Under the pieces are notes generated by a model that was not told the origin of the DNA, ran no database searches, and worked only from the letters and a program-made list of their open reading frames with translations. A stretch of DNA of 64,000 bases. Origin: Leucothrix mucor DSM 2157. Lineage in GTDB: Bacteria; Pseudomonadota; Gammaproteobacteria; Thiotrichales; Thiotrichaceae. The first letter of the stretch is position 1. Each line of letters opens with the position of its first letter. The stretch spans positions 3,058,501-3,122,500 of the forward strand of contig NZ_ATTE01000001.1 of NCBI RefSeq assembly GCF_000419525.1, written 5' to 3'. The translations under genes and the position numbers were made by a program. Below, in pieces: positions 29,041 to 39,930 of the stretch.

Positions 29041-30189
29041 TTACAGCAAACTGGTGCCCATCGCGAATAAGCGGCTGTATTCCTTAATCGCAAAGCGGTC
29101 AGTCATACCAGCGACATAGTCAGCAACGACTCGGGCATAATCGGTGGTTCCGCCTTTTAGCTGTGCCGCTTTGGCATAAGCCTGATGCTCTGGCGGCAAT
29201 AAGCGCACATCATCAATAAAGGCAGTAAACAGCGCTTCAATAATCTGCTGCGCCTTGCGGGTCATGCGATAAACCTGATGATGAAAGTATAAATTTTCTC
29301 TCAGGAATTTTTTCATTAAGCGACTTTGGTTAAACATGTCATCACTAAAGCGAATTAATGGAGCAGCTTGCGCCCTCACTTCATCAATATGTTTTACGCC
29401 TGCATCTTCGATTAAACCACGGCTTGTGTTTACCAGATCAACTACTTGCTCACCAATCATGCGGCGAATTGTTTCGTGCACACTGCGATTATCATCCAAA
29501 TCTGGATACTTCCACTTCACCTGATCATAGTGCAAGGCGAACATATCGGTCTCGCGCAGCTGCTCAATTGTCAGCAAGCCAGAGCGAATACCATCATCAA
29601 TATCATGATTATTATAAGCAATCTGATCGGAAATATTGGTAAGCTGCGCCTCAAGGCTCGCCTGAGTTTTATCCAAAAATCGCTGTGCGACCGGCCCTAA
29701 TTCTTGCGCGTTTTTTAAAGCACAGTGCTTGAGAATGCCTTCGCGGGTTTCAAAGGTGAGATTTAAGCCCTGAAATTCGGCGTATTTTATTTCTAAGTGA
29801 TCAACCACACGCAGTGACTGTAAATTATGTTCGAAGCCGCCATAGGGTTTCATACAGGCATTTAGTGCATCTTGTCCGGCATGCCCAAATGGGGTGTGGC
29901 CTAAGTCATGCGCCAAGGAAATGGCTTCGGTCAGGTCTTCATTGAGTGCCAGCGTTCGTGCTATCGAGCGGGCAATTTGAGCGACTTCCATGGAATGCGT
30001 CAGACGGGTTCGGTATAAATCGCCTTCATGATTGACGAAAACCTGAGTTTTATACTCTAAGCGTCGAAAGCCAGTGGAATGGATAATACGGTCGCGGTCG
30101 CGCTGATATTCAGTGCGAAACGTCGGAGATGGCTCATCGTGCTGCCGCCCTCGGCTACTCTCAGGCGATGCCGCATAATCCGCAATCAT
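29041..30189 (-). CDS. Deoxyguanosinetriphosphate triphosphohydrolase-like protein (HD domain)
   Basis: Hydrolyses dNTPs, probably dGTP, to nucleoside and triphosphate. The 382-residue protein belongs to the shorter Dgt-like type. An N-terminal [28 protein letters not shown] precedes the HD domain: [18 protein letters not shown] supplies the first His, and [20 protein letters not shown] the central HD pair. It is encoded directly after aroB with a four-base overlap (ATGA), so translation is probably coupled. The substrate range of this subgroup is not certain. Confidence 0.9.
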   Translation of the reverse strand: MIADYAASPESSRGRQHDEPSPTFRTEYQRDRDRIIHSTGFRRLEYKTQVFVNHEGDLYRTRLTHSMEVAQIARSIARTLALNEDLTEAISLAHDLGHTPFGHAGQDALNACMKPYGGFEHNLQSLRVVDHLEIKYAEFQGLNLTFETREGILKHCALKNAQELGPVAQRFLDKTQASLEAQLTNISDQIAYNNHDIDDGIRSGLLTIEQLRETDMFALHYDQVKWKYPDLDDNRSVHETIRRMIGEQVVDLVNTSRGLIEDAGVKHIDEVRAQAAPLIRFSDDMFNQSRLMKKFLRENLYFHHQVYRMTRKAQQIIEALFTAFIDDVRLLPPEHQAYAKAAQLKGGTTDYARVVADYVAGMTDRFAIKEYSRLFAMGTSLL

Positions 30190-31259
30190 ACCCGCTCCAG
30201 AACCGCGTCAAGTGCTTGTGGATCGTAATCATTACTAGTAACGGCTTCGCCAATTTTGCGTAGCAATATCAGGTTCATGACACCATCTTGCACTTTCTTA
30301 TCACGCTTCATATGTTTCATAAACGCTTGAGGTGATACTTCAGCTGGAGGCTCAACAGGCAACTTAGCTAGCACAAATAAGGATTTAACCAACTCAACAT
30401 CGGCTTCAGATAACCACCCCATTTTCTGCGATAGCTCAGCAGCCATCACTGTGCCAGCAGCAACCGCTTCACCATGTAACCAATTGCCATAACCCATTTC
30501 AGTTTCAATGGCATGACCAAAGGTGTGGCCAAGGTTTAATAGAGCACGTTGCCCAGTTTCACGTTCATCCGCTGCGACTAAATCCGCTTTATGCTGACAG
30601 GACTGGTAAATAGCATAAGCTAGGGCTTCAGGATCACGCGCCATTAGTTTGGTCATATTTTCTTGCAACCAAACAAGGAACTCCGGATCGCGAATCAAAC
30701 CGTACTTAATGACTTCCGCCAAGCCAGCACTCAACTCGCGATCTGATAAGGTACTTAGGGTTTCAGTATCGATGATTACACATTGGGGCTGGTAAAACGC
30801 ACCAATCATGTTTTTACCCATCGCGTGATTAACGCCAGTCTTTCCACCAACGGATGAATCAACCATGGACAGCAAGGTCGTAGGTACTTGAATAAAGTTA
30901 ATGCCTCGCTGGTAACTCGCGGCAGCAAACCCGCCCATGTCACCAACGACACCGCCACCTAAGGCTAGTAAGGTCGTCCGTCTGTCACAATGATTTTCCA
31001 GCATGCCGGTGAAAATCTGATTTAAGACTTCCAGCGTTTTAAAATTCTCACCATCAGGCAGCGCTACATCGGAGTTCTTATATGCAGTCAGGTTTTCCTG
31101 CACTGTTTTCAGATACAACGGCGCGACCGTTTCATTAGAAACAACGATCGTACTATTACCATGAATAAATGGCGTGAAAAGTTCTGGCCGCTTTAACAAG
31201 CCTGTGCCGATATAAATCGGATAACTGCGATCACCTAACTCAACGGTTAATGTTTGCAT
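30186..31259 (-). CDS. aroB: 3-dehydroquinate synthase AroB
   Basis: Second step of the shikimate pathway: converts DAHP to 3-dehydroquinate using NAD and a divalent metal. The 357-residue protein has [49 protein letters not shown] and the metal-ligand stretch [12 protein letters not shown]. The start overlaps the end of aroK by about 20 bases, and the end overlaps the dgt-like gene by four, forming an aroK-aroB-dgt run. Confidence 0.97.
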   Translation of the reverse strand: MQTLTVELGDRSYPIYIGTGLLKRPELFTPFIHGNSTIVVSNETVAPLYLKTVQENLTAYKNSDVALPDGENFKTLEVLNQIFTGMLENHCDRRTTLLALGGGVVGDMGGFAAASYQRGINFIQVPTTLLSMVDSSVGGKTGVNHAMGKNMIGAFYQPQCVIIDTETLSTLSDRELSAGLAEVIKYGLIRDPEFLVWLQENMTKLMARDPEALAYAIYQSCQHKADLVAADERETGQRALLNLGHTFGHAIETEMGYGNWLHGEAVAAGTVMAAELSQKMGWLSEADVELVKSLFVLAKLPVEPPAEVSPQAFMKHMKRDKKVQDGVMNLILLRKIGEAVTSNDYDPQALDAVLERV

Positions 31260-31776
31260 TACGCCTTTCCCTTCTTAATGCTTTCTCAATACGATGCATG
31301 ACAACACTGACTTTCTCATGCCCGGTACGAATCACGATATCCGCAGTATCCAAATAAGCAGGTTCCCGTACAGCCAACAAATCACGCAATGTTTGCAGTG
31401 GGTTTTCTGTCTGCATCAACGGACGTGCTTTATCATGCTTAATCCTTGAATACAGCTTTTCCGCAGAGGCCCTCAAATACACCACACAACCACTGTTCTT
31501 AATGATTTCACGGTTTTCAGGACGGATCAAACTACCACCACCGGTAGCGATCACACAGCCTTGATAGGTGCTTAGCTCCTGCAAAACCTGAGTTTCACGC
31601 TCGCGAAATCCATCCTCACCTTCTATATCGAAAATGGTCGCTATCGGAACTCCGGTACGCTCTACAATTAAACGGTCAGAATCATAAAAATCCACTCTCA
31701 GGCGGCGCGCCAATTGCCGGCCTACTGTTGACTTTCCAGCCCCCATTAGGCCAACCAAAAATATTTTTTGCTTCAC
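31240..31776 (-). CDS. aroK: Shikimate kinase AroK
   Basis: Phosphorylates shikimate. The 178-residue protein has the P-loop [15 protein letters not shown] (about 9-23), [13 protein letters not shown] with substrate-binding Asp, [13 protein letters not shown], and [15 protein letters not shown] terminator for pilQ lies between pilQ and aroK, so aroK likely has its own promoter in that 138-base gap. The order pilQ-aroK-aroB is common in Gammaproteobacteria. Confidence 0.96.
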   Translation of the reverse strand: MKQKIFLVGLMGAGKSTVGRQLARRLRVDFYDSDRLIVERTGVPIATIFDIEGEDGFRERETQVLQELSTYQGCVIATGGGSLIRPENREIIKNSGCVVYLRASAEKLYSRIKHDKARPLMQTENPLQTLRDLLAVREPAYLDTADIVIRTGHEKVSVVMHRIEKALRRERRNANINR

Positions 31777-31860
31777 TGGCTACTGTGCCACTCTTTTCCA
31801 TTTTGACGGTCTATATTCTAAACGCTCTGACCATTGATTGCATTGCAATTTTCCGGACAT

Positions 31861-31885
31861 AAAAAAAGGAGCTCGAAAGCTCCTT
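31861..31885 (-). terminator. Terminator after pilQ
   Basis: AAGGAGCT and AGCTCCTT form an 8-bp stem with a CGAA loop; on the minus strand a T7 run follows. It separates the pil operon from aroK. Confidence 0.87.
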
Positions 31886-31914
31886 AATTTATCCCTCAAA
31901 TCCAAGCGTAAAAC

Positions 31915-34071
31915 TTAGTTCATGATTTTCGGTGTTACAAAAATCAACAACTCACGCTTTTCATTACTTTTAACATTATTCTGGAACAGCTTACCGAGGT
32001 AAGGCAACTCACTGAGCACCGGCACTTTAGTCGAATCATGGGCATTAATCTCTTCATGCACACCACCCAATACGACTGTCTGACCATTGTCGACCAACAC
32101 CTGAGTGTTCACTTCACGTGTATTGATACTTGGCACACCAGAGTACAGTGACCCAACGGTATCTTGGTTAACCTTTAGATCCATGATGACATGCTCATCG
32201 GGTGTTACCTGTGGTGTTACTTCTAAGCTTAGTACCGCTTTCTTAAACGATACACTGGTTGCACCACTAGAGCTTGCTTCCAAATACGGTATCTCAACAC
32301 CTTGCTCGATGGTCGCTTTCTTCTTATCAGCCGTTACTACACGTGGCGTTGACACGATGTCACCTTTATTCTCAGCCTGTAGCGCTGAAAGCTCCAAATC
32401 AAGCAGGTAATCTTTTGCTAACAAAGAAAAACCAAAGGCACCAGCGGCACCCGTAACAGGCAGGTTCACATTCAAGCGATCACTAATACCTGGCAAACCC
32501 ACGGATACACCATCAGCCACATCACTTAAGATACTGCTGGTTGACTCTAGTGAACCAGAGGTCGTTCCCGTTCCTGAACTACCCACTGAAGACAGCTTAG
32601 TTACACCAAAGCGTGCGCCTAGCTCCTTACTGAAAGTGTCACTGGCAATAACGATTCGCGTTTCAACTGAGACCTGCCTAACTGGAACGTCTAAACTCTT
32701 CACCATATTGCGAATTTGATCAACACGGCTAACGGTATCTTGTACTAGCAATGTATTTGTTCGGCTATCCACTGAGACATTACCGCGATCAGACAACATG
32801 GAATTGTTCTTTCCATTTGTTTGGTTATTAACAAGGCTCATCATCTCGTCAGCCTTAGCAAAGTTAACCGCGATGTACTCAGTTACCAATGGCTCTAATG
32901 CTTTCTTACGCTGTAAAGCCTGAAGCTCTTGTTGTTCTTTGGCTTGCAGCTCAACCGCTGGTGCAACCCAAATTACATTACCATTACTGCGCATAGCTAA
33001 GCCTTTGGACTCAAGCACAATATCCAATGCCTGATCCCAAGGAACAGACTTCAGGCGCAAGGTGATATTGCCCTTCACACTGTCGCTAACCACAATATTC
33101 TTATCGGTAAAGTCTGCTAGCAGCTGTAATACAGAACGGACTTCAATATCCTGGAAGTTTAGTGAGAGAGGTTTACCTTTATACGTTTTCTGTTTTGGCT
33201 TGAGTGGATCAACTGGCTTCACTACACGCTTTATGCGCTTCATTGTAATTTTATACTGATTGCCATCACGAGAAATTTCATGTTCGAAGGCAGTATTAGC
33301 CACTAACTTAATTAATGCATCGGCACCTTTACGTTCAATATCAACAAACGAGACAGGCGTTGCGAAATCCATTACATTCAATCGCTTACGTGGCTCTTTA
33401 GTCGCCACATCACGCACAGTTACAACCACCAAATTACCATTTTTGACCGCACTCACCTTCGTTGCAGAGCTTGGCAGCTTGATAATCGCCATGCCGTTTC
33501 CACTCGCATCACGTCTGAAATCAATCGGCGCTAAATGGCTAACCCGCTTGGCGACAGTACGCTTCGGTACAGAGGCTGCGGGCCTCGGGATGTAATTACT
33601 GGCTTGCGCCTGGTGTGAGATCGCACGCTGCTGAACAGCCGGACCTTGAGTATTCATGGCACGCACTGGCTGCGCAGGCACACCTGCCCGGCTAAAGGTC
33701 ACCAGAACCTGAGAGCCTTGAATTTTAGTCTGAAACTCCGCCTTTTGTGTTAACCCGACCATCACCCGCAGCTTACCGCTACCGGTTGCCGTTCTAACGC
33801 TATTAACATAGGGAGAGCGAATCAATTGCTTGCGAACACCTAGTGCCGATTCAGCATCAGCAAAATCAAGTACAATCATTCCAGAAGAAGCCACAGGGAA
33901 TGTAGTCGGCGCTCTAACCGCAGAGTCAAAGAAAAGCCTTAGCTGGGTACTACCGTTTCCCTGACTAACTGCATCTACTTTCTGGAGTCGCGCGGCCGCG
34001 AAGCCGTCAGCAGATGCAAGCAACCCCAAAGGCAGGGCGATGGCAGTCATCAGTCGCGTTATTGTTTTCAT
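31915..34071 (-). CDS. pilQ: Type IV pilus secretin PilQ
   Basis: Outer-membrane secretin through which the type IV pilus passes. The 718-residue protein has a signal peptide (cleavage near DGFAA), two AMIN-type beta domains (about 30-290), and a secretin/TonB short domain (LSLNFQDIEVRSVLQLLADFT at about 300). N0/N1 domains and the secretin core follow, with VPVRQVSVETRIVIASD, RVVTADKKKATIEQGVEIPY, TVVLGGVHEE and the terminal VPVLSELPYLGKLFQNN. It is the last gene of the pilMNOPQ operon, transcribed right to left. Confidence 0.96.
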   Translation of the reverse strand: MKTITRLMTAIALPLGLLASADGFAAARLQKVDAVSQGNGSTQLRLFFDSAVRAPTTFPVASSGMIVLDFADAESALGVRKQLIRSPYVNSVRTATGSGKLRVMVGLTQKAEFQTKIQGSQVLVTFSRAGVPAQPVRAMNTQGPAVQQRAISHQAQASNYIPRPAASVPKRTVAKRVSHLAPIDFRRDASGNGMAIIKLPSSATKVSAVKNGNLVVVTVRDVATKEPRKRLNVMDFATPVSFVDIERKGADALIKLVANTAFEHEISRDGNQYKITMKRIKRVVKPVDPLKPKQKTYKGKPLSLNFQDIEVRSVLQLLADFTDKNIVVSDSVKGNITLRLKSVPWDQALDIVLESKGLAMRSNGNVIWVAPAVELQAKEQQELQALQRKKALEPLVTEYIAVNFAKADEMMSLVNNQTNGKNNSMLSDRGNVSVDSRTNTLLVQDTVSRVDQIRNMVKSLDVPVRQVSVETRIVIASDTFSKELGARFGVTKLSSVGSSGTGTTSGSLESTSSILSDVADGVSVGLPGISDRLNVNLPVTGAAGAFGFSLLAKDYLLDLELSALQAENKGDIVSTPRVVTADKKKATIEQGVEIPYLEASSSGATSVSFKKAVLSLEVTPQVTPDEHVIMDLKVNQDTVGSLYSGVPSINTREVNTQVLVDNGQTVVLGGVHEEINAHDSTKVPVLSELPYLGKLFQNNVKSNEKRELLIFVTPKIMN

Positions 34072-34145
34072 GTTCAGACCTATTTATTATTATTCATTTT
34101 AGTCACAGGCACACCATTGGTTCAGGCGGCAATCGTGAGTGTCGC

Positions 34146-34679
34146 TTATTGCTCCAACAGCAGCTTGTTATCCTGCTCTTTATATCCGCCCAATCCATTG
34201 GTTACAATTTCAGACAAGTCTAGTTTCGCCTCGGACACCGAGACAATCTTGCCGTAGTTTTGCCCAACATAATTTCCCTGCCTGACGCTTTGAACTCCAC
34301 CATCTGGAATCTTAATTAACGCCCATAGCTTATTATCTTTCTGCACGGTACCCACCATCTTTAAACTGTCTAGCGGGAAGCCTTCCAGGAATTCTTTCAC
34401 TCGCGTGGTATCCACTTCAATACCCGAGTCTACGACCGGCACTTCATTTGGCTCCAACATGGAGACATCAAACGGGTCCTTTTCATTCTCCGGATACACA
34501 TAACGTAAATATGGCTTTACTTCCGGAATCGGAGAAATGGGTCGTGCAGGCTTGGCTCTGTGTGATTCAAAATACACGTCTAAGTCTGACGTATCCTGAA
34601 TACAACCAGACAAAAGCACACTGGCCGCACAGCAGCAGATGGGTAACAATACCTTACGAGGCAACATTTTAGTGTTCAT
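34146..34679 (-). CDS. pilP: Type IV pilus lipoprotein PilP
   Basis: Inner-membrane lipoprotein that links PilNO to the PilQ secretin. The 177-residue protein has a lipobox VLLSGC. A short disordered segment with proline-rich RPISPIPEVKPY follows, then the family motif DPFDVS. The C-terminal beta domain contains SLKMVGTVQKDNKLWALIK and VRQGNYVGQNYGKIVSV. The start overlaps the stop of pilO by one base. Confidence 0.93.
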   Translation of the reverse strand: MNTKMLPRKVLLPICCCAASVLLSGCIQDTSDLDVYFESHRAKPARPISPIPEVKPYLRYVYPENEKDPFDVSMLEPNEVPVVDSGIEVDTTRVKEFLEGFPLDSLKMVGTVQKDNKLWALIKIPDGGVQSVRQGNYVGQNYGKIVSVSEAKLDLSEIVTNGLGGYKEQDNKLLLEQ

Positions 34680-35305
34680 TAGCTATTACCTTCATCATTT
34701 TCATCAAGATAGCGATAGGTTGTAATCATCGCTTCCATCGTCAATCGGAAGGATGCATTCTTCTTCTTTTTATCGTCCTTCACCTTTTCAGGTGACAGTC
34801 GAATGTCAGAAATGGTTACAATTCGCGGCAAACCAGAGATATCGCTCACAAACGCAGCCAACTGGTTATAAGTTCCATTCGCTTTGAGCACAATTGGCTT
34901 TTCCGCATAGAACTCTTTTTGCCCTTCAGGCTTCGGTTGGAATAACTCGATTTCCAATCCGTTAGACAAACCCTTCTCCGAGATATCCAAGATAAGTCCC
35001 GGGATTTCAGTCCCACTTGGCAGCTGCTTCATCAGCGAGCCAAATGATACTTGCATCTCTTTTAACTGAGCCCGAAAAGCAGGCAGCTGATTCGCTCGTG
35101 CCTGTTTCGTTTCATAAGTCTGCTTGAGTGTTGACTCTTGCGCCTGTCGACTATCTAACTCACTCATCTTATCAATGATGATTAGCTTGTAGCCCATAAA
35201 TACTACCAGGCTGCAAACTGCAAAAATCGCAATGATTTTAACTGGGAGAGACACATTAGCCGGATCATCGATCAGACTATTTAATTCCTGTAAATCAATG
35301 GCCAT
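34679..35305 (-). CDS. pilO: Type IV pilus inner-membrane protein PilO
   Basis: Forms the PilN-PilO inner-membrane complex that aligns the secretin with the motor. The 208-residue protein has one membrane helix (about 25-45, IIAIFAVCSLVVFMGYKLII), a coiled coil to about 100, and a ferredoxin-like C-terminal domain. PSGTEIPGLILDISEKGLSNG and FYAEKPIVLKANGTY are typical of the family. It overlaps pilN by one base and pilP by one base. Confidence 0.93.
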   Translation of the reverse strand: MAIDLQELNSLIDDPANVSLPVKIIAIFAVCSLVVFMGYKLIIIDKMSELDSRQAQESTLKQTYETKQARANQLPAFRAQLKEMQVSFGSLMKQLPSGTEIPGLILDISEKGLSNGLEIELFQPKPEGQKEFYAEKPIVLKANGTYNQLAAFVSDISGLPRIVTISDIRLSPEKVKDDKKKKNASFRLTMEAMITTYRYLDENDEGNS

Positions 35306-35874
35306 TATTGAATCTCCTCATCGCTGCCGGATTTCAATAACTGAGTAACGCTAAGGCTAAAGTTTCTCAATTTATCCGTTTCTTTTCGGGTATCGATCGA
35401 AATGATATTCAATGCTGAAGAACTCAGCCAAGGGGACATATCCAAGCGATTCATGTAGCTGGAAACGCGTGCATTAGACTCTGCCTTCCCTTCCAGTTTA
35501 ATTTTGTTTTCTTTCTGCTCAAGATTGGTTAGGTACAAGCCCTTAGGAAGCGATTTCACCATCTCATCAAACAAGTGAACAATGCCAGGACGAGTAGACT
35601 GCAAGCCTTCGATAATCGTAATGCGGTCTAACAATGCCTTACGCGTTACATCCAGCTTCTTAATCTTAGCGATCGTTTCATCCAGCTTCTTAATCTCAGT
35701 GGTCAAATACTGATTACGCGTTTCCTGCTTAGTAATCTGATCCTGATAAAAACTGTAACCGGCAAATACCGTCAATGCTGAAACAGCCACCGCACCAACT
35801 ACCGTCATTACGAATTGTTTTTGGCTATCTTTGCGAGCCTGTTCGCGCCAAGGTAATAAATTTAATCCTGCCAT
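35305..35874 (-). CDS. pilN: Type IV pilus inner-membrane protein PilN
   Basis: Partner of PilO. The N-terminal INLLPWR-type motif (AGLNLLPWREQARK), which binds PilM in the cytoplasm, is followed by a membrane helix at about 25-42. A coiled coil and a ferredoxin-like domain (LFDEMVKSLPKGLYLTNLEQ, KAESNARVSSYMNRLD) follow. The 189-residue size fits. It overlaps pilM and pilO by one base each, so the operon is translationally coupled. Confidence 0.94.
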   Translation of the reverse strand: MAGLNLLPWREQARKDSQKQFVMTVVGAVAVSALTVFAGYSFYQDQITKQETRNQYLTTEIKKLDETIAKIKKLDVTRKALLDRITIIEGLQSTRPGIVHLFDEMVKSLPKGLYLTNLEQKENKIKLEGKAESNARVSSYMNRLDMSPWLSSSALNIISIDTRKETDKLRNFSLSVTQLLKSGSDEEIQ

Positions 35875-36923
35875 TAGATAATTCCTCGCAGAGCCAGTCC
35901 GGTTGATACAAGCATCGCGGGGATATCACTGGTAAAACGAGCCGGATTAACTCGTGAATTCAACACCACATTCGAAAATGGGTTAGCCAGTGTAGTCGGT
36001 ACACCAGTTGCATCCTGAATCTGCTCATCAATACCTGGAATACTCGCACAACCGCCCGATAGCAGAATCTTATCGACATTCCCAGTCTGGGTAGAGGCAT
36101 GATAAAACTGCAAAAATCGTTGAACCTGACGAACCATGTTTTCTCGGAATGGATCAAGTACTTCAGGAATATAGCCTTCCGGTAAGTTACCGTTTTTCTT
36201 AGCGAGTCCAGCCTCAGAGTAAGGCAAGCCATAGCGCTGCATGATTTCTTCGGTCAGCTGCTTACCACCAAATGCTTGCTCTCGGGCAAAGACAACACGC
36301 CCTTTTTCAAAGACGTTAACACCGGTCATGGATGAGCCAAAATCGACCAAAGCAACGGTGTCGTGCTTAATGACATCATCAACCAAGGTACTAAATAGTA
36401 GTTCGATCGCGTGCGACTCAAGATCAACCACATCGACCGTTAGGCCAGCCATTTCTGCCGCAGCCAAACGAATTTCAACATTCTCAGTTCGGGTTGCAGC
36501 CAGAAGTACATCGACCATTTCAGGTGACTGCGCCGAAGGGCCAAGCACCTCAAAGTCAAAGTTAACTTCTTCCATTGGATAAGGAATGTACTGCTCAGCT
36601 TCCAACGTTACCTGAGCTTCCATTTCAGAAGCAGGTATAGATGCCGGCATTGCGATTACTTTATTAATGGCCATCGACGATGGAATACCCAACGCACAGT
36701 GTCGGGTTTTAGTACGACTTTGCTTCAGTACACGTTTGATTGCTTCACCAACCGGATCCGCCTCGACGATGTCTCGCTCGTACGCGGCACCTTCAGGTAA
36801 GGACGCTACGCCGTAACTCTCAACGCGGTAGGTGCCGTTCTTATGGGAGAGCTCAATCAGCTTGACTGCCGAGGAACTGATATCAATTCCGAGGAGCCCG
36901 CCTTTTTTATTGAAAGAAAACAC
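35874..36923 (-). CDS. pilM: Type IV pilus assembly protein PilM
   Basis: Cytoplasmic actin-like ATP-binding protein of the pilus platform. The 349-residue protein opens with GGLLGIDISSSAVKLIELS, the phosphate-1 loop of the actin fold. It contains ALVDFGSSMTGVNVFEKGRV and LLSGGCASIPGIDEQI (adenosine-binding). It is first in the pilMNOPQ operon, divergent from the PBP1a gene across 192 bases. Confidence 0.95.
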   Translation of the reverse strand: MFSFNKKGGLLGIDISSSAVKLIELSHKNGTYRVESYGVASLPEGAAYERDIVEADPVGEAIKRVLKQSRTKTRHCALGIPSSMAINKVIAMPASIPASEMEAQVTLEAEQYIPYPMEEVNFDFEVLGPSAQSPEMVDVLLAATRTENVEIRLAAAEMAGLTVDVVDLESHAIELLFSTLVDDVIKHDTVALVDFGSSMTGVNVFEKGRVVFAREQAFGGKQLTEEIMQRYGLPYSEAGLAKKNGNLPEGYIPEVLDPFRENMVRQVQRFLQFYHASTQTGNVDKILLSGGCASIPGIDEQIQDATGVPTTLANPFSNVVLNSRVNPARFTSDIPAMLVSTGLALRGII

Positions 36924-37115
36924 AGATTAGGTACCGCCATCTTATTTTTATTGTTATATGTTCACGACCAATGGCCAGAACTTTAGATTTGTCACTCAAT
37001 GGTAGCGATAAGCATCAAAATAGTCTACCCTCAACCATCCGAATTAACGACTCTCTAGACAGACGGTTCCGGCGCTACAAGGACGAGTAACCCGCTGTTA
37101 ATACACGATTAAGAC

Positions 37116-39863
37116 ATGTCTAATATTATAAAAATTCTCTTCAGAAGCTTGTTTGCACCGGCGATTCTGCTATTTTCTCTGGGCGTGATTTTAGTCGCCG
37201 CAGCCTATTTTTTCTATGAGCCGAACTTACCCAGAGCGGCCCAACTACGCAACACCCAACTGCAGCTTCCAATACAGGTTTATAGTGCAGAAAACCAACT
37301 AATTGCTGAGTTTGGTCAGTTCCGCAGACGCCCTGTAACCATCGACGAAATCCCTAAAGACATGATCAATGCCTTTGTTGCGATTGAAGATGCGCGCTAC
37401 TGGAACCATGTCGGCGTCGACTTTAAAGGTATTATCCGTGCTGCGGTGACAACCCTGCGAAATCGAGCGGTTTCACAAGGTGCCAGTACGATTACCATGC
37501 AGCTGGCGCGCAACTTATTCCTAACCTCAGAAAAAACAGCCGATCGTAAGATTCGAGAGCTATTTCTTGCGCTTAAAATCGAAAAAGAGTTCACCAAAGA
37601 AGAAATTTTGGAACTTTACCTGAACAAAATCTTCTTGGGTAACCGTGCTTATGGTGTCGGCTCTGCTGCGGAAGTGTACTACGGCAAAAAACTTCAGGAC
37701 CTGTCACTTGCTCAAATGGCGATGATCGCAGGTTTACCTAAAGCCCCTTCCCGCTACAATCCCATCAGCCAACCTAAGCGCGCTAAAATTCGCCGCGACT
37801 ACATTTTGCAGCGAATGATGGAGCAGGGGTACATTACTCAGGTTCAGTACCAAGAAGCCTTGAGTGAGGATGTGTCGGCTAAGGTTTATCAGGTCGAATC
37901 TGAAACCTATGCGCCGTATATGGCGGAAATGGCCCGTGCCGAAGCGCTTGAGCGTTACGGCGTGGAGAACATGTACACGCTTGGCTTGAAAATCTACACC
38001 ACGCTGGACAGTAACCAGCAAGATATCGCCTTAAAAATCCTACGCAAACACCTTATTGACTACAGTCGTCGTCATGGGTATCGCGGCCCGATTGAAACAC
38101 TGAATCTTGCAGACTACCCCGATGAAGCCTCCCGCGAAAAGAAGCTGGAGAATTACAATAACTATCAAGTGATTGAGCCTGCAATCGTTACCACTGTTAA
38201 TGACGAAAAAGCAGAGCTTCAACGCCGAGGTAGCTCTACACTAATTTCCTTAGGCCTAAAGCAGGTCAAATGGGCAAGGACTTATAAAAGCGAAAATAGC
38301 CGTGGCCCAAGCGTCAAAAAAGTAACCGATGTATTAAAACAAGGTGATGTCGTTTGGCTCGGGAAAAACGATAAGGACGAATGGGAGCTAAGTCAGCTAC
38401 CTAAAGTAACCGGAGCAATCACAGTAGTTAACCCGAAAGATGGCGCAATTGAAGCCATGGTTGGCGGCTTTGATTTCACTTACAGCAAGTTTAACCGCGC
38501 GATACAAGCTCAGCGTCAACCAGGCTCCAGCTTTAAACCTTTTGTTTATAGCGCAGCATTGGCAACAGGTGACTATTCTCCAGGCAGTGTTATAAAGGAT
38601 GAAGAAATCGTAATTCCTGGCAGCAGTTGGTCTCCACAGAACTATGATAAAAAATACCACGGCCCAACAGCGTTGCGAGAAGGCTTAAGAAAGTCGCGCA
38701 ATATTATCTCCATCAAACTGCTTCAACAGATTGGTGTCGAGACAGCATCTAACTACGCTAGACGCTTTGGTTTTAACGAGGCCGCACTACCACAAGACTT
38801 AACTTTGGCGCTGGGTACCGGCTCAGTTGCTCCTCTTGATATTGCTACGGCCTATGCCAGCTTTGCGAATGGCGGCTTTAAAGTTAATAACTACTACATC
38901 CGGAAAATTCTTGATAAAGATAACCGGGTACTATTTGAAACCAAACCTGATACAGTTTGTACGCAATGTCCCAGCCCGGGCCTAACTGAGCTTGAAGCAC
39001 CAAATATGCCAACCAGTATTAATGGAAATCCGGTTGCCAAGCGTATTATCGAACCTTATGTCGAGTATCAAATCACCAGCATGCTGCGTGATGTGGCGAC
39101 CTCAGGAACAGCCGCAAAAGCGACTCGCATTTTAAAACGTAGAGATTTGGCCGGAAAAACTGGAACCACCAATGATCAACGCGATGCTTGGTTCAGTGGC
39201 TTTACGCCCAGCAAAGTAACGACAGTCTGGGTAGGTTTTGACGACCTTGCACCACTAGGTCGCTACGAAACGGCGACGCAGGCGGCTCTACCACTGTGGA
39301 TAGACTTCATGAAGGAAGCACTAGCCGATATTCCCGAAGCTAAGTGGCCACCCGCCCCAAAAGGCATGGTCAATTATACTTTGGATGCTCGCAATGGCCT
39401 ACCTCCTTCAGAGCTCACTACCAAAACACTGACTGAGCTGGTTATCCCTTCTCAAATCCCATCAGAAGAAGAAATTTTGGCGTACCGGGAAATGCACCCC
39501 GAAGAATTTATGGTGGCTGAGGAAGACTTAGCCCAACAGCGCCAGAATGAACGCCTTGAGCGTGAGTACCAGCAAAAAGTGGACAACTACAATCGTCGGG
39601 TTGCGGCGCGTCAGCAGGAAGTAGAACGTTTACGCTCAGTCGGTAGCACCTTTGTTCCGCCAGAGCTTGGACCGCCACCGGAAGTACCACTGGAGCTTAT
39701 TCAAGCCCAAGAGCGCGCAGCTATCCGCGCTAAACAAGGCGGTAACTCAGGGGTAATGACGCAGGCACCATTAACTGTAGAAGGACTACCACCACCAGAC
39801 CAGCAAACTGAAGAAGACAAGCAGCTGCTGGAAATGATTAGGCAGTTCAATAACTTGAACTAA
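37116..39863 (+). CDS. mrcA: Bifunctional penicillin-binding protein 1A
   Basis: Polymerises and cross-links peptidoglycan at the inner membrane. A cytoplasmic tip and membrane helix (about 10-33) precede the glycosyltransferase domain: the catalytic Glu is in AIEDARYWNHVGVD at about 90, with GASTITMQLARN and YLNKIFLGNRAYG. The transpeptidase domain has PGSSFKPF (Ser near 470), SRN in RKSRNIIS, and GKTGTTND at about 682. An OB-like insertion lies between. The C-terminus (about 800-915) is Gln/Glu/Pro-rich and likely coiled. Length is 915 residues (E. coli 850). Confidence 0.96.
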   Translation: MSNIIKILFRSLFAPAILLFSLGVILVAAAYFFYEPNLPRAAQLRNTQLQLPIQVYSAENQLIAEFGQFRRRPVTIDEIPKDMINAFVAIEDARYWNHVGVDFKGIIRAAVTTLRNRAVSQGASTITMQLARNLFLTSEKTADRKIRELFLALKIEKEFTKEEILELYLNKIFLGNRAYGVGSAAEVYYGKKLQDLSLAQMAMIAGLPKAPSRYNPISQPKRAKIRRDYILQRMMEQGYITQVQYQEALSEDVSAKVYQVESETYAPYMAEMARAEALERYGVENMYTLGLKIYTTLDSNQQDIALKILRKHLIDYSRRHGYRGPIETLNLADYPDEASREKKLENYNNYQVIEPAIVTTVNDEKAELQRRGSSTLISLGLKQVKWARTYKSENSRGPSVKKVTDVLKQGDVVWLGKNDKDEWELSQLPKVTGAITVVNPKDGAIEAMVGGFDFTYSKFNRAIQAQRQPGSSFKPFVYSAALATGDYSPGSVIKDEEIVIPGSSWSPQNYDKKYHGPTALREGLRKSRNIISIKLLQQIGVETASNYARRFGFNEAALPQDLTLALGTGSVAPLDIATAYASFANGGFKVNNYYIRKILDKDNRVLFETKPDTVCTQCPSPGLTELEAPNMPTSINGNPVAKRIIEPYVEYQITSMLRDVATSGTAAKATRILKRRDLAGKTGTTNDQRDAWFSGFTPSKVTTVWVGFDDLAPLGRYETATQAALPLWIDFMKEALADIPEAKWPPAPKGMVNYTLDARNGLPPSELTTKTLTELVIPSQIPSEEEILAYREMHPEEFMVAEEDLAQQRQNERLEREYQQKVDNYNRRVAARQQEVERLRSVGSTFVPPELGPPPEVPLELIQAQERAAIRAKQGGNSGVMTQAPLTVEGLPPPDQQTEEDKQLLEMIRQFNNLN

Positions 39864-39869
39864 ACAAAA

Positions 39870-39899
39870 AAGCCCCTGATAAATGATTATCAGGGGCTT
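39870..39899. terminator. Bidirectional terminator between mrcA and hemE
   Basis: AAGCCCCTGATAA and TTATCAGGGGCTT form a perfect 13-bp stem with a four-base loop. An A-run lies before it and a T-run after it, so it serves both convergent genes. Confidence 0.93.
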
Positions 39900-39930
39900 T
39901 TTTTATGAAACGTCTAATTAAGCTGTTGAA

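Noticed and set aside
32105-32410. Plus-strand open frame opposite pilQ
   Set aside because: Pure shadow of a well-conserved secretin gene; no Shine-Dalgarno or homology.
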